In this document: piece by piece, positions 40,260 through 50,542 of the stretch
How the letters are laid out: each line of letters opens with the position of its first letter
Position numbering within the stretch: position 1 is the stretch's first letter
Assembly: GCF_018494055.1 (NCBI RefSeq)
Contig: NZ_JABBFQ010000007.1
Span: 62,001 to 126,000, forward strand
Reading direction: 5' to 3'
DNA from: Rosenbergiella epipactidis
Lineage (GTDB): Bacteria; Pseudomonadota; Gammaproteobacteria; Enterobacterales; Enterobacteriaceae
DNA length: 64,000 nucleotides
The notes under the pieces: generated by a model
Told to the model about the DNA's origin: nothing
The model's input: the letters and a program-made list of their open reading frames with translations, nothing else
Database searches by the model: none
Made by a program: the position numbers and the translations under genes

Positions 40260-42329
40260 CTATTGAAGCAGTGAAATATCCGCGACTTGTAGGAACAACT
40301 CACGTAATTTGACTAACAGTGTAAGACGGTTAACCCGTACTGCCTGGTCTTCCGCATTGACCATCACTTGCTCGAAGAAGTTATCGACGGCTTCACGAAG
40401 TTGTGCCAGTTCGATTAGCGCTTCTTGGTAGCGGCCTTGCTCGAAATAAGGCTGTAACTTACTGTTCAACGCGCTGACGTAGGTAGCGAGTTTAATTTCA
40501 GCATTCTCTTTTAATAGAGAGGCTTGAACTGCCGTATCAACCTCAACATCCGACTTAGCAAGGATATTGGAAACACGTTTGTTTGCTGCCGCTAAGCTTT
40601 CCGCCTCAGGCAAGGTACGGAAGTGAGAAACTGCCTTCATTCGCGCATCAAAATCCGCAGGTCGGGTAGGACGACGCGCTAATACGGCTTGGATGGTATC
40701 AACGCTATGACCCTCTTCCAGATACCAGCTTCTAAAACGTCCTAGCATGAAGTCAACCACATCCGTGGTAACCGCGGTATTGGTCAGTTTATCGCCATAG
40801 AGTTTCACGGCTTCTTCGGTCAGCGACTGCAGATCTAAGTTCAGATCTTTCTCGACGATAATCCGTAATATACCCAGCGCCGCGCGACGCAATGCGAAGG
40901 GATCTTTATCCCCTTTTGGATGCTGACCAATACCGAAAATTCCCGCTAACGTATCCATTTTATCAGCGATAGCTAACGCACACGCGACGAGGCTAGAAGG
41001 TAAGGCATCGCCAGCGAAACGCGGTTGATACTGTTCATTCAACGCGACGGCCACGTCTTCGGCTTCACCGTCGTGACGGGCATAGTGCATCCCCATGATG
41101 CCTTGCGTATCCGTAAACTCGCACACCATGTTCGTCATCAAATCACACTTAGAGAGCAAGCCTGCTCGCGTCGCATGGCTGACGTCGGCACCAATTTGCC
41201 CTGCAATCCAGCCCGCCAGTGCTTGAATCCGGTCAGTTTTATCCCGTAATGTCCCCAATTGTTTTTGGAACAGCACAGTTTCGAGACGTGGAAGTTGGTC
41301 TTCTAAGCGTAGCTTACGGTCAGCATTAAAGAAAAACTCAGCATCGGCCAAGCGTGGACGCACCACTTTCTCATTACCAGAGATAATTTGCTGCGGATCG
41401 CTAGACTCAATGTTGGTGACGAATATAAAGTGAGATAAAAGCTCGCCCTGTGCAGAATAGACCGGGAAGTATTTCTGATCGCCTTTCATCGTATAGACCA
41501 AGGCTTCTTTCGGCACCGTAAGGAATTTTTCTTCAAATTGTGCCGTCAGAACAATTGGCCACTCGACAAGCGAGGTAACTTCTTCCAATAGGCTATCGCT
41601 CAGGTCCGCAATACCTCCAACTTGTAAGGCAGCCGCCTTAGCATCGGCCTCGATCTTCGCTTTACGCTCAGCGTAATTAGCCATGACCTTACCACGTTCG
41701 GCAAGAATGGTTGGGTACTCATCGGCATGGGCAATGTCGAAAGTGCTCTCGCCCATAAAGCGGTGGCCGCGTAGCGTTCGTCCAGACGCCACGCCAAGAA
41801 TGGTCGCAGGTAAGATATCTGCCCCTAGCAGTAGGGTGACGGTATGCACTGGGCGAACAAATTGCTCGCTGCTCGCTCCCCAACGCATGAGTTTCGGCAC
41901 CGGTAATTTAGCTAAAACTTTAGCAACCATATCCGGTAATAGCGCGGCCGCGGATTCACCCGACACCTGCGCACGGTAAACTAGCCACTCGCCTTTGTCG
42001 GTCGCCAAGCGCTCGGCTTGATCAACAGTGATCCCGTTGCCACGCGCCCACCCCTCAGCGGCCTTGGTCGGCTGACCTTCGCTGTCGTAGGCCGCTGCGA
42101 TAGCGGGACCACGCTTTTCAACGACACGGTCTGCTTGTTTTTCACTGAGACTCAGCACTTTGACGGCTAAACGACGAGGGGTCGCATACCACTCTACGGC
42201 TTGATATGAAAGTCCAGCTTGGTCAATCTCTTGCGTTAATTGATCTGCAAAGGCCTGCGCGAGTTGGCGCAACGCTTTAGGTGGTAACTCTTCAGTTCCA
42301 ATTTCCACCAGAAAAGTATTTTCGCTCAT
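40260..42329 (-). CDS. glyS: Glycyl-tRNA synthetase beta subunit
   Basis: Tetrameric (alpha2beta2) GlyRS; this chain binds the tRNA. The 689 residues equal E. coli. The start [20 protein letters not shown] follows the family. Conserved stretches include [36 protein letters not shown] and the C-terminal anticodon-binding region with [12 protein letters not shown]. An ATG 6 bp upstream is in frame; I chose the second by homology. glyS follows glyQ by 9 bp. Confidence 0.98.
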   Translation of the reverse strand: MSENTFLVEIGTEELPPKALRQLAQAFADQLTQEIDQAGLSYQAVEWYATPRRLAVKVLSLSEKQADRVVEKRGPAIAAAYDSEGQPTKAAEGWARGNGITVDQAERLATDKGEWLVYRAQVSGESAAALLPDMVAKVLAKLPVPKLMRWGASSEQFVRPVHTVTLLLGADILPATILGVASGRTLRGHRFMGESTFDIAHADEYPTILAERGKVMANYAERKAKIEADAKAAALQVGGIADLSDSLLEEVTSLVEWPIVLTAQFEEKFLTVPKEALVYTMKGDQKYFPVYSAQGELLSHFIFVTNIESSDPQQIISGNEKVVRPRLADAEFFFNADRKLRLEDQLPRLETVLFQKQLGTLRDKTDRIQALAGWIAGQIGADVSHATRAGLLSKCDLMTNMVCEFTDTQGIMGMHYARHDGEAEDVAVALNEQYQPRFAGDALPSSLVACALAIADKMDTLAGIFGIGQHPKGDKDPFALRRAALGILRIIVEKDLNLDLQSLTEEAVKLYGDKLTNTAVTTDVVDFMLGRFRSWYLEEGHSVDTIQAVLARRPTRPADFDARMKAVSHFRTLPEAESLAAANKRVSNILAKSDVEVDTAVQASLLKENAEIKLATYVSALNSKLQPYFEQGRYQEALIELAQLREAVDNFFEQVMVNAEDQAVRVNRLTLLVKLRELFLQVADISLLQ

Positions 42330-42338
42330 CCCCATCCC

Positions 42339-43250
42339 TTATTTGGTTTTATGACACATTGGGAAGCCCAAGGCTTCACGAGAAGCGTAATACGCTTCAG
42401 CAACTGCTTTTGTCAGGGTACGGATACGCAGAATGTAGCGTTGACGCTCTGTCACCGAAATCGCCTTACGGGCGTCTAACAAGTTAAAGCAGTGTGCGGC
42501 TTTCAGGATCCGCTCATAGGCAGGGAGAGGTAACGGCGTTTCTAACGCCAGAAGCTGTTGCGCTTCTTTCTCGTGTTGCTCAAAGCAGGTGAACAGAAAG
42601 TCAACGTCGGCATACTCGAAGTTGTACGTCGATTGCTCCACTTCGTTTTGGTGGAAGACATCCCCATAGGTGGTTTTACCCAGCGGGCCGTCACTCCAAA
42701 CCAGGTCGTAAACACTGTCAACGCCTTGAATATACATAGCCAGACGTTCTAAACCGTAAGTAATTTCACCGGTAACAGGCTTACATTCGAGTCCACCCAC
42801 TTGTTGGAAATAGGTAAACTGCGTGACTTCCATTCCGTTTAACCAGATTTCCCAGCCTAAGCCCCACGCGCCGAGCGTTGGGTTTTCCCAGTTATCTTCA
42901 ACAAAACGGATATCGTGCACGGTAGGGTCCAGACCGAGTGCTTTTAACGATCCTAAGTAGAGTTCTTGGATGTTTTCAGGCGACGGTTTGATGACCACTT
43001 GGAATTGGTAATAGTGTTGCAGGCGGTTAGGGTTTTCACCGTAGCGGCCGTCAGTCGGACGACGAGAGGGTTGCACATAGGCAGACGCCATAGGCTCTGG
43101 CCCTAACGCGCGCAGACAAGTCATTGGATGAGAGGTGCCGGCACCGACTTCCATATCCAAAGGCTGGATAATAGTACAGCCCTGGTTTGCCCAGTAGTCC
43201 TGCAATGTCAGGATCAGTCCTTGAAAGGTTTTGGTATCAAACTTTTGCAT
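42339..43250 (-). CDS. glyQ: Glycyl-tRNA synthetase alpha subunit
   Basis: Catalytic subunit, class II aminoacyl-tRNA synthetase fold, 303 residues as in E. coli. Motifs include [70 protein letters not shown] and [12 protein letters not shown]. The upstream gap of 128 bp contains a plausible -10 (TATACT, near 43297) but no convincing -35. Confidence 0.98.
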   Translation of the reverse strand: MQKFDTKTFQGLILTLQDYWANQGCTIIQPLDMEVGAGTSHPMTCLRALGPEPMASAYVQPSRRPTDGRYGENPNRLQHYYQFQVVIKPSPENIQELYLGSLKALGLDPTVHDIRFVEDNWENPTLGAWGLGWEIWLNGMEVTQFTYFQQVGGLECKPVTGEITYGLERLAMYIQGVDSVYDLVWSDGPLGKTTYGDVFHQNEVEQSTYNFEYADVDFLFTCFEQHEKEAQQLLALETPLPLPAYERILKAAHCFNLLDARKAISVTERQRYILRIRTLTKAVAEAYYASREALGFPMCHKTK

Positions 43251-43378
43251 TATGAGTTCCGCACGCGATACGCTAAAAAAAGTGAAGGCTAGTATACCCT
43301 TTGGCTGTCAGATATGCAGCCGTAAATCCTTAGCAAATACGTGCGAAACTCAACAATAAGGCAACCTTGGGTCAGTTA

Positions 43379-43759
43379 TTATGCCTTACTGTACAATGCG
43401 CAAAGCTTATTACCGAACGGATCGCGCAGATAGGCAAGGTAAAGCTCACGCTCACCCACGGTTCTTATACCAGGAGGGGATTCAATTGCCGTTCCCCCTG
43501 CTTGCGCACCGGCTTGATGCCATTGATTAACCGCTTCTTCGTTGGGCAGCGCCCAGCCGATCGTGCCACCGTTCGCTCCACTGGCGGCTTCACCATTGAT
43601 GGGACGCGTCACCAAGAACATTTGCTGTCCTTTGATGTAATAGAGACGTCCCTTATCATCGATACCTTGTGCGTCAGCACCAATCACGGTGAATAACGCG
43701 TCATAAAATTTTTGCGATACAGCGATATCATCAGAACCTAGCATAACGTGACTGAACAT
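43379..43759 (-). CDS. VOC superfamily protein (glyoxalase-like)
   Basis: A 126-residue single-domain protein with the vicinal-oxygen-chelate fold. The N-terminal FSHVMLGSDDIAVSQKFYDALF and the C-terminal LRDPFGNKLCAL are typical of glyoxalase/bleomycin-resistance/dioxygenase relatives. Metal-ligand candidates are His4 and the downstream acidic positions. The ATG at 43759 has AGAGG 7 bp before it; longer starts run into the fumarase terminator. The substrate cannot be told from sequence. A detoxification or isomerase role is possible. Confidence 0.82.
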   Translation of the reverse strand: MFSHVMLGSDDIAVSQKFYDALFTVIGADAQGIDDKGRLYYIKGQQMFLVTRPINGEAASGANGGTIGWALPNEEAVNQWHQAGAQAGGTAIESPPGIRTVGERELYLAYLRDPFGNKLCALYSKA

Positions 43760-43781
43760 TTTATCCTCTCTCTGCATAATG

Positions 43782-43803
43782 AAGGCGTGTCGACACACGC
43801 CTT
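43782..43803 (-). terminator. Hairpin after the fumarase gene
   Basis: A perfect 9-bp stem (AAGGCGTGT / ACACGCCTT) with a 4-nt loop starts 6 bp past the fumarase stop. The bases after it on the minus strand are mixed (CATTATGC), so termination may be incomplete and the VOC gene could be reached by read-through. Confidence 0.65.
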
Positions 43804-43809
43804 TTGGGG

Positions 43810-45462
43810 CTACCCCTTTATCGCGCATCCTTGGCATTTACCATTCTGGATGTTTTGGAAGAAATCATTACCTTTATCGTCAACTAAAATAAAAGCAGGG
43901 AAATCGGTGACCTCAATCTTCCAGATTGCTTCCATACCTAACTCAGGATAGGCGACACACTCTAATTTGGTAATACTTTGTTGAGCAAGTACTGCGGCCG
44001 GTCCACCAATACTTCCCAAATAGAACCCGCCGTGTTGATGGCACGCATCCGTCACTTGTTGGCTTCGGTTCCCCTTCGCTAACATAATCATACTGCCGCC
44101 ATTCGCTTGCAGCTGATCGACATAGGAGTCCATACGACCGGCGGTGGTCGGTCCTAGTGAGCCTGAGGCATACCCTTCCGGGGTTTTAGCGGGTCCTGCA
44201 TAATAAATCGGATGGTCTTTGACATATTGCGGCAACGGTTCACCACTATCCAATAACTCTTTTAATTTGGCATGCGCGATATCACGGGCAACGATGATGG
44301 TGCCGGATAAGGATAGGCGAGTAGAGACCGGATAGTGCGAGAGCTGTGCTAAGATATCGGTCATCGGACGATTCAGATCGATACTGACCACATCCCCTTC
44401 GCCCTGTTGACGCATCGCTTCAGGAATGTAGCGGCCAGGATTGGCTTCAAGCTTCTCAATCCAAATCCCTTTACGGTTTATTTTCGCTTTGATATTGCGG
44501 TCGGCCGAGCACGAGACGCCCATGCCGATAGGACAGGATGCGCCGTGGCGGGGTAAACGAATAACGCGAATATCATGCGCAAAATATTTACCGCCAAATT
44601 GCGCGCCAATACCTAAATTCTGTGCCGCGTCTAACAGCTCCTGCTCTAATTGATGATCACGGAAAGCTTGTCCATGCTCGTTACCACTCGACGGTAAGTT
44701 ATCGTAATAATGGGCTGATGCCAGTTTCACCGTTTTGAGTGTCGCTTCCGCTGACGTTCCCCCAATCACAAAGGCAATATGATAAGGCGGGCACGCAGAG
44801 GTGCCTAAGCTGCGCATCTTCTCGACTAAATACTCTTTAAGTTTTCCCGGCGAGAGTAAAGCTTTGGTTTCTTGAAAGAGGTAGGTTTTATTGGCTGAGC
44901 CTCCGCCTTTCGCCATACAGAGAAACTTATACTCGTCTCCCTCTACGCTGTATAAATCAATCTGAGCGGGAAGGTTGGTGCCGGTGTTGACCTCTTTGTA
45001 CATATCCAATGGCGCATTCTGCGAGTAACGTAAGTTATCTTCGGTATAAGTGTTGTAGACGCCTTGTGCGAGCGCCGCTTCATCCCCGCCCCCGGTCCAC
45101 ACTGCTTGCCCTTTTTTCCCAACAATGATCGCCGTTCCCGTATCTTGACAGGTTGGCAGGATGCCACGCGCCGCAATTTCAGAGTTACGTAGGAATTGAA
45201 GCGCCACGTAGCGATCGTTTTCACTGGCATCGGGATCATCGAGGATCGCAGCAACTTGTCGCTGGTGTGAGGCGCGTAATAAAAATGACGCATCGTGAAA
45301 AGCGTGTTGGGCGAGTAACGTTAGCGCAGCAGGATCAACCTTTAGTACCGATTGTCCTTCAAACTCAGTGACAGAAACATGGTCAGTGCTCAGTAAGTAA
45401 TATTCAGTTTTATCTTCAGATAGGGGGAAAGGTTCTTGGAAAAAAAACGGTTTATTCGACAT
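43810..45462 (-). CDS. Class I fumarate hydratase (4Fe-4S, FumA/FumB type)
   Basis: Converts fumarate and malate in the citric acid cycle or reductive branch. It has 550 residues (E. coli FumA and FumB 548). The three probable Fe-S cysteines are in [23 protein letters not shown] and [10 protein letters not shown]. The C-terminal domain has [17 protein letters not shown] and [12 protein letters not shown]. coli has two near-identical paralogues; I cannot say which this corresponds to. The 219-bp gap upstream, shared with the kdpE end, holds no gene. Confidence 0.95.
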   Translation of the reverse strand: MSNKPFFFQEPFPLSEDKTEYYLLSTDHVSVTEFEGQSVLKVDPAALTLLAQHAFHDASFLLRASHQRQVAAILDDPDASENDRYVALQFLRNSEIAARGILPTCQDTGTAIIVGKKGQAVWTGGGDEAALAQGVYNTYTEDNLRYSQNAPLDMYKEVNTGTNLPAQIDLYSVEGDEYKFLCMAKGGGSANKTYLFQETKALLSPGKLKEYLVEKMRSLGTSACPPYHIAFVIGGTSAEATLKTVKLASAHYYDNLPSSGNEHGQAFRDHQLEQELLDAAQNLGIGAQFGGKYFAHDIRVIRLPRHGASCPIGMGVSCSADRNIKAKINRKGIWIEKLEANPGRYIPEAMRQQGEGDVVSIDLNRPMTDILAQLSHYPVSTRLSLSGTIIVARDIAHAKLKELLDSGEPLPQYVKDHPIYYAGPAKTPEGYASGSLGPTTAGRMDSYVDQLQANGGSMIMLAKGNRSQQVTDACHQHGGFYLGSIGGPAAVLAQQSITKLECVAYPELGMEAIWKIEVTDFPAFILVDDKGNDFFQNIQNGKCQGCAIKG

Positions 45463-45681
45463 TCTTCAGCTCACTTGACTTATTATTAGGACAGCCCGTT
45501 GCGCTCCTTATCATTGAGACGTTAGGGCAAACTTACTGGGAAAACATTTATGGAGTGATTATTAACATATTTATTACAAATGTCATCCCTGCTCTCATCT
45601 CACTTAATCATACTCCTCACCCCCGAGTCGTGATCTCCGTCGATAAAAACAGCGATTAGCCAGAGTCTGATCAGGGTAATG

Positions 45682-46350
45682 CTATTCAACAAAGCGATAC
45701 CCGATACCATTTTCGGTAATGAAGTGTTGCGGCCGTCGCGGATCGGGTTCGAGTTTTTTACGTAGATGGCCAATATAGACTCGCAGGTATTGGCTATCCT
45801 CTGCATTGGGCCCCCATAACGACGATAAGATAAAATGTTGTGTAAGGACTTTTCCAGCATGATGAACCAGTAGTTCCATCAGTTTATATTCCATCGCGGT
45901 AAGGTGAACGATCTCTCCTGCCCGCTTCACCGTATGGGCTTCGATGTCCAATTCTATCTCGCCAAAGCGTTTAACCTTATCGGTATTGGGTCCACGACGG
46001 CGCAATGCGACCCTGACCCATGCCTGCAGTTCACCGACACCAAAAGGCTTGGTGAGGTAATCATCCGCGCCTCGGTCCAGTGCCATGATTTTGACTGACT
46101 CTTCATGGCGTGCCGACAGTACGATGATCGGTTTATCACTCCAAGTGCGAAACTGCTGAATAAAGTCCAGCCCTTCCCCGTCTGGTAAGCCTAAGTCGAG
46201 CAGGACTAAGTCAGGAGGCCGCGCCGCCGCTAACGCTAAGCCACGCTGTAGGGTCTCTGCATGCAGGATTTTTATATGCTCCGCCGCTAAGATGCGTTTT
46301 AGATAGCGACTGATCTGCGCTTCATCTTCAATAATTAAAAACGTGGTCAT
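45682..46350 (-). CDS. kdpE: Response regulator KdpE (intact, now orphaned)
   Basis: OmpR-family DNA-binding response regulator that turns on kdpFABC under potassium limitation. It has 222 residues (E. coli 225). The receiver domain has IIEDEAQ, the phospho-acceptor Asp in LVLLDLGLPDGEG, and Lys in DDYLTKPFG. The C-terminal winged helix includes LTAMEYKLMELLVHHAGKVL and YLRVYIGHLRKKLE. The ATG overlaps the kdpD remnant stop by 4 bp (ATGA). It reads as complete, but its sensor and targets are broken here, so any remaining role must be at other promoters or through cross-talk. Confidence 0.94.
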   Translation of the reverse strand: MTTFLIIEDEAQISRYLKRILAAEHIKILHAETLQRGLALAAARPPDLVLLDLGLPDGEGLDFIQQFRTWSDKPIIVLSARHEESVKIMALDRGADDYLTKPFGVGELQAWVRVALRRRGPNTDKVKRFGEIELDIEAHTVKRAGEIVHLTAMEYKLMELLVHHAGKVLTQHFILSSLWGPNAEDSQYLRVYIGHLRKKLEPDPRRPQHFITENGIGYRFVE

Positions 46351-47579
46351 AAGCAATCACCCTGTGGGAAGCTCGCCGGTAAAATAAGGGTAAAGCAGGC
46401 GCCACCTTGAGGGCGATTTTCCGCGTAAATATGGCCGCCATGTAATTCGGTAATGGTTTTACAGATTGCTAGCCCCATCCCCACCCCGGGGATAGTCGAC
46501 TCGCTTTTACCACGACTGAATTTGGTAAATAGCGTCACCGTCTCCTCCGTGGGTAAGCCTGGACCCTGATCACAAATACTCACCGTAACCTGCTGCGTAT
46601 CGGGTTGGATCATGACACTGATCGGTGCTTCGCGTTCTCGGCCATATTTGACGGCATTCTCACAAAGATTAACAAATACCCGTTCCAGTAACGGCCCATC
46701 TCCGCGAATCAACACCACCTGTTCGGGGCAAAGGTACGCTATCTGTACCTCAGGATAAAGGCGTTCAATCGATGCGCTGGCGCTTTGGATAATCTCTTCC
46801 AGGCTTAACCAATCCGCGGTTAAGCGGAATCCTTCAGCTTCGATCCTGGCCATATCGAGAATATTGCTGACTAAACGGATCATCCCCAATGCTTGCTCAC
46901 GTAATTCGCCTAGCTGCTCCGTGACCTCGTCGGCCTGCTGGCCCAGTTCTAGCGTCAGCATCTCGACCTGAGCAAATAAAACCGTTAACGGCGTACGCAG
47001 GTCATGAGAGAGTGCTGACAGGAGGGAGTTACGTAACTCCTCTCGCTCGATGGCGACCCGTGACTGCTGCGCACGCTGCGTGAGCGTAACCCGTTGTTGC
47101 GCACCAGCCAGCAATAGCACAAAGGTTTCCAATAACCGCTGCTGTTCAGGAGTGATTGAAAAGTGGGGGTCATGTGTGGCCAGTACCATCACCCCATAGC
47201 GTTGCTGGCCGCTCTCGAGAGGGATGACCCGATAAGGGACCCCCGCCAGCGTATCCGTACCGGCCCCGGCAATCTGACCTTTTTCAAAGCACCATCGTAA
47301 AATCGCCGGGTCTGGCTGTAGTGAACTGATTACCCCGGGGAGGGGACGAAGGTCATGTTGGGCGGTCGGTAACCAGATTTCACACTCCGTCGTAAAGGCC
47401 CGACCCACGGCTTTTTGTCCCGCTAGCGCAATATCATCGGCCGCGCCCTGCTGCGTCAGTTCACGGGCGAGCTCATACAGCTGGGTGCTACGCTTCTCGC
47501 GGGAACGGGCCACATGCGCTTGATAGCGTAAGCCAGCCGTGAGATGGCCAATTAATAAGCCAACACCAATAACGGCGTA
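46347..47579 (-). pseudogene. kdpD: kdpD remnant: C-terminal half of the potassium sensor kinase
   Basis: Only the last ~410 codons of KdpD remain (E. coli 894 aa). Text starts near [15 protein letters not shown], the fourth membrane segment, and continues through the GAF-like region (PAGAGTDTL equivalent IAGAGTDTLAGVPYR). It ends with a whole kinase core: ALSHDLRTPLTVLF (H box), NLCENAVKYG (N box) and GVGMGLAICKTI (G box). The N-terminal KdpD/Usp domain and membrane segments 1-3 are gone, replaced directly by kdpA sequence in another frame. A GTG at 47513 could still start a soluble 388-residue fragment. With no sensor part it should not respond to potassium. Confidence 0.93.
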
Positions 47580-48847
47580 ATCAAGATATAGAGCGCCACC
47601 ATTTTCATTTCGCTCGGCACAATTTTCTTGCCCAGATATTCGGGGGTACGGCCGATCATCAATTCGGCAATAAAGACGGCGAGCATCACATTAATGATCA
47701 TGCCGTAGAGGCCGGATCCGACACCTCAGAAAATAACTTCACCAATTTGCATTAACCAAAGCGGCACCAAGCCCCCCATGGCGGTCAGCGAATCGTGCAT
47801 CGCTACTACTGCCCCACAGGAGGCGGCTGTCGTCACGACGGTATAGAGTGATGAGGCCAGTAACCCAAAGCGGCTCTCTTTCCCCTCCCAATTCATTACA
47901 CTGTCGCCTCCGGCGAGGGCGAAATGCGGATTTCCGTTAACCTCGGCGACCATCACGGCGATCACGGCAAAGATAAAAATAAGGCTCATCGTCCATAACA
48001 ATGCTCGCGCATGCCGGGAGTGGTTGGTTACCTCACCGAAAGCAAAACAGAGCGCCGCAGGGATCAAGAAAATCAATACCATTTGCACGAAGTTCGTTAA
48101 CGCAGTGGGATTTTCAAACGGGTGAGCCGAGTTGGCATTGAAAAATCCACCGCCATTGGTGCCGAGTAACTTGATCGATTCCAGTGAGGCGACCGGACCG
48201 AGAGGGAGTGTTTGCGTCACACCTTCCAACGAGGTCACAGGCAAGTAACCCTGCAGTGTCTGAATGACGCCTTGGCTGATAAAAAATAGCGCCATCAGCA
48301 AGGCTATTGGCAGTAAGATAAAGAGCGTAATACGTAATAGGTCGCGCCATGCATTACCCAAGTATGCAGTGTTGTGCCAAATAAAGCCTCTTATCAACGC
48401 AAAGAGTACTGCCATGCCGGTCGCCGCCGAGAGAAAATTTTGAACCGTCAGACCCACCATACTGCTGAAATAACTGATGGTGGTTTCCCCTGCATAGGCT
48501 TGCCAATTGGTGTTGGTCACAAAGCTGATTGCAGTATTAAACGCGAGGTCCCATGACAGCCCGGGAAAATGTTGCGGATTTAACGGTAGCCTTTGTTGGA
48601 AAACCAGTACAGCCATTAACACCCCAAACCCTAAGGCATTAAATAGCCCAATGGCCAACAGATAATGGCGAAAAGTCATGCCCACTCGACGAATTCCACA
48701 GAGTGAGAACAGGCCTTTTTCTATTCCGCGACAGCCAGGTAAGGCCTGATCGCGAATGAGGTAAGCCAACATTTTTCCTAACGGCTTGGCACAGATCAGT
48801 ACCGTGAGTAAAAAGGCGGCAATCAGTAATGCGGCTTGCCCGGTCAT
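47552..48847 (-). pseudogene. kdpA: kdpA remnant with internal stop, truncated by deletion
   Basis: Potassium-binding subunit of the KdpFABC pump. The first 373 codons are intact and include selectivity-filter stretches ([45 protein letters not shown]). Codon 374 is TGA (47726-47728) where the family has Gly (E. coli EVVF-GGVGSG), a single-base GGA to TGA change. The frame then continues as [10 protein letters not shown] and [12 protein letters not shown] for 57 codons to a TAA at 47552-47554. There it meets kdpD in another frame. About 126 C-terminal residues are missing. Confidence 0.95.
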
Positions 48848-48936
48848 TAGAAATCCTCCGCATGGAAGAGGCTGTAAAAGAGGTAGCTCAGTATTACGAT
48901 AACGAGCAAGGTCCCAATGATAAAAAACAGCGACAT
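48847..48936 (-). CDS. kdpF: KdpF small membrane peptide
   Basis: A 29-residue single-pass membrane peptide, the same length as E. coli KdpF, which stabilises the KdpABC complex. It starts [16 protein letters not shown] and ends FHAEDF (E. coli INAEAF). The stop overlaps the kdpA ATG (TAATG). ACTGGAGTC upstream provides a Shine-Dalgarno. It is intact, but its partner proteins are lost or broken. Confidence 0.88.
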   Translation of the reverse strand: MSLFFIIGTLLVIVILSYLFYSLFHAEDF

Positions 48937-49006
48937 ACTGTTGACTCCAGTTAATTTAACTAACTGAATAGTAAGATTTTTAAGATAAATTTTTCGTAAA
49001 AAAAAA

Positions 49007-49030
49007 GCGCGGGATATAAAAAAATATAAA
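49007..49030 (-). promoter_or_regulatory. Conserved KdpE operator upstream of kdpF
   Basis: On the minus strand the region reads TTTATATTTTTTTATA followed by TCCCGCGC. From memory, the E. coli KdpE site is TTTATACTTTTTTTACA followed by CCCCGCCC, so the match is strong in both the T-tract and the GC-rich shoulder. It lies about 70 bp before the kdpF start. It shows that the promoter has been kept longer than the structural genes it served. Confidence 0.75.
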
Positions 49031-49067
49031 ATTTGAGCGGTTTTTTGGGTTCACTGTCGGTTGAATT

Positions 49068-49096
49068 TTGCATTCTAAAAAAATTCAACGTATAAA
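49068..49096 (+). promoter_or_regulatory. Promoter of mmuPM
   Basis: TTGCAT (49068-49073) and TATAAA (49091-49096) are separated by exactly 17 bp and lie about 40 bp before the chosen mmuP start. It faces away from the kdp promoter, and about 40 bp separate it from the KdpE operator. Confidence 0.65.
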
Positions 49097-49112
49097 GTGC
49101 TGATAGCTATTT

Positions 49113-49128
49113 AGATGTCTAAACGTTT
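49113..49128 (+). promoter_or_regulatory. Tandem MetJ-like boxes in the mmuPM leader
   Basis: Two adjoining 8-mers, AGATGTCT and AAACGTTT, match the met-box consensus AGACGTCT at 7 and 6 of 8 positions. A weaker third (AGAAGGTC) follows and contains the mmuP Shine-Dalgarno. The position just after the -10 suits repression by MetJ with S-adenosylmethionine, which fits the role of the operon in methionine supply. Confidence 0.65.
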
Positions 49129-49138
49129 AGAAGGTCGT

Positions 49139-50542
49139 ATGCAACCAGAAGCAGAACAGAGCGGAACCTTACACCGCACAATGAAAGCCCGCCATTTGGT
49201 TATGCTTTCATTAGGGGGTGTGATCGGCACAGGATTATTTTTCAACACCGGTTATATTATCTCCACGACCGGTGCCGCAGGAACACTACTTGCCTACCTA
49301 ATCGGCGCCTTGGTGGTGTGGTTAGTGATGCAAAGCCTAGGCGAGCTTTCCGTCGCAATGCCTGAAACAGGAGCCTTCCATGTCTATGCCTCGCGCTATT
49401 TGGGGCCGGCAACCGGCTATACCGTAGCTTGGCTATACTGGCTCACTTGGACGGTAGCCTTAGGATCTAGCTTTACCGCCGCCGGATTTTGTATGCAGTA
49501 TTGGTTCCCGCAGGTCCCTATCTGGCAATGGTGTCTGCTTTTCTGCGTGATCATTTTTGGATTGAATATTATTTCGACCCGCTTTTTCGCGGAGGGTGAG
49601 TTTTGGTTTTCTCTCGTTAAAGTTATCACCATTCTGGTCTTTATCATCCTGGGAGCTGCCGCCATCTTCGGGATTCTGCCGATGCACGACGGCACCCCTG
49701 CCCCATTCTTACACAACCTCACCGTTGAAGGCTGGTTCCCTCACGGCACCTTACCCATCTTGATGACTATGGTTGCCGTCAATTTTGCGTTTTCAGGTAC
49801 TGAGCTGATTGGCATCGCGGCGGGCGAAACAGAGAATCCAGAGAAGGTCATCCCGGTCGCGATTCGTACCACAATTGCCCGCTTAATTATCTTTTTCTTA
49901 GGTACCGTCTTTGTCTTAGCCGCACTCATTCCGATGCAGCAGGCGGGTGTGGAAAAGAGTCCTTTTGTACTGGTGTTCGAGAAAATCGGCATCCCCTATG
50001 CCGCCGATATCTTTAATTTCGTGATTTTGACGGCCATTCTGTCGGCAGCCAATTCCGGACTTTATGCTTCGGGTCGGATGCTATGGTCATTGGCAAATCA
50101 GCGTACCTTACCTCGCGCCTTTGCACGGGTGAATCGGCGGGGGATACCGGTCTTTGCGATCAGCATCAGTATGCTGGGTGGCATTTTAGCGCTCTTCACC
50201 AGTATTATCGCCCCGGATACGGTGTTTGTGGCACTCTCTGCTATCTCTGGCTTTGCCGTTGTAGCCGTATGGCTCAGTATTTGTGCCTCACACTACCGCT
50301 TCCGCCGTCGTTATGTGGCCTCGGGACAATCGGTCGAGGCGCTGGCTTACCGCGCCCCATGGTTCCCCGTACTGCCTGTTTTAGGGTTTATTTTGTGCCT
50401 TATCGCCTGCTTAGGCCTCGCTTTTGACCCTAGCCAAAGAATCGCGTTATGGTGTGGTATTCCCTTTGTTGCGTGTTGTTATGCGGCCTACTATTTAACT
50501 TCTGCAAAAAAATCTAAGGACGTGAAGCATGTCTCTGACTAA
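49139..50542 (+). CDS. mmuP: S-methylmethionine permease MmuP
   Basis: Amino-acid/polyamine/organocation (APC) family permease with about 12 membrane segments. The 467 residues equal E. coli MmuP and the sequence follows it closely, for example [40 protein letters not shown] and [20 protein letters not shown]. The ATG at 49139 was chosen because AAGG lies 5 bp upstream; the ATG at 49115 has no ribosome site and sits inside the MetJ-like boxes. It overlaps mmuM by 14 bp. S-methylmethionine is made by plants, which suits a plant-associated host. Confidence 0.94.
   Translation: MQPEAEQSGTLHRTMKARHLVMLSLGGVIGTGLFFNTGYIISTTGAAGTLLAYLIGALVVWLVMQSLGELSVAMPETGAFHVYASRYLGPATGYTVAWLYWLTWTVALGSSFTAAGFCMQYWFPQVPIWQWCLLFCVIIFGLNIISTRFFAEGEFWFSLVKVITILVFIILGAAAIFGILPMHDGTPAPFLHNLTVEGWFPHGTLPILMTMVAVNFAFSGTELIGIAAGETENPEKVIPVAIRTTIARLIIFFLGTVFVLAALIPMQQAGVEKSPFVLVFEKIGIPYAADIFNFVILTAILSAANSGLYASGRMLWSLANQRTLPRAFARVNRRGIPVFAISISMLGGILALFTSIIAPDTVFVALSAISGFAVVAVWLSICASHYRFRRRYVASGQSVEALAYRAPWFPVLPVLGFILCLIACLGLAFDPSQRIALWCGIPFVACCYAAYYLTSAKKSKDVKHVSD

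Noticed and set aside
49007-49030. The A/T runs upstream of kdpF as simple low-complexity sequence
   Set aside because: The pattern of T-tract, spacing and GC shoulder matches the E. coli KdpE site too well to be only composition.
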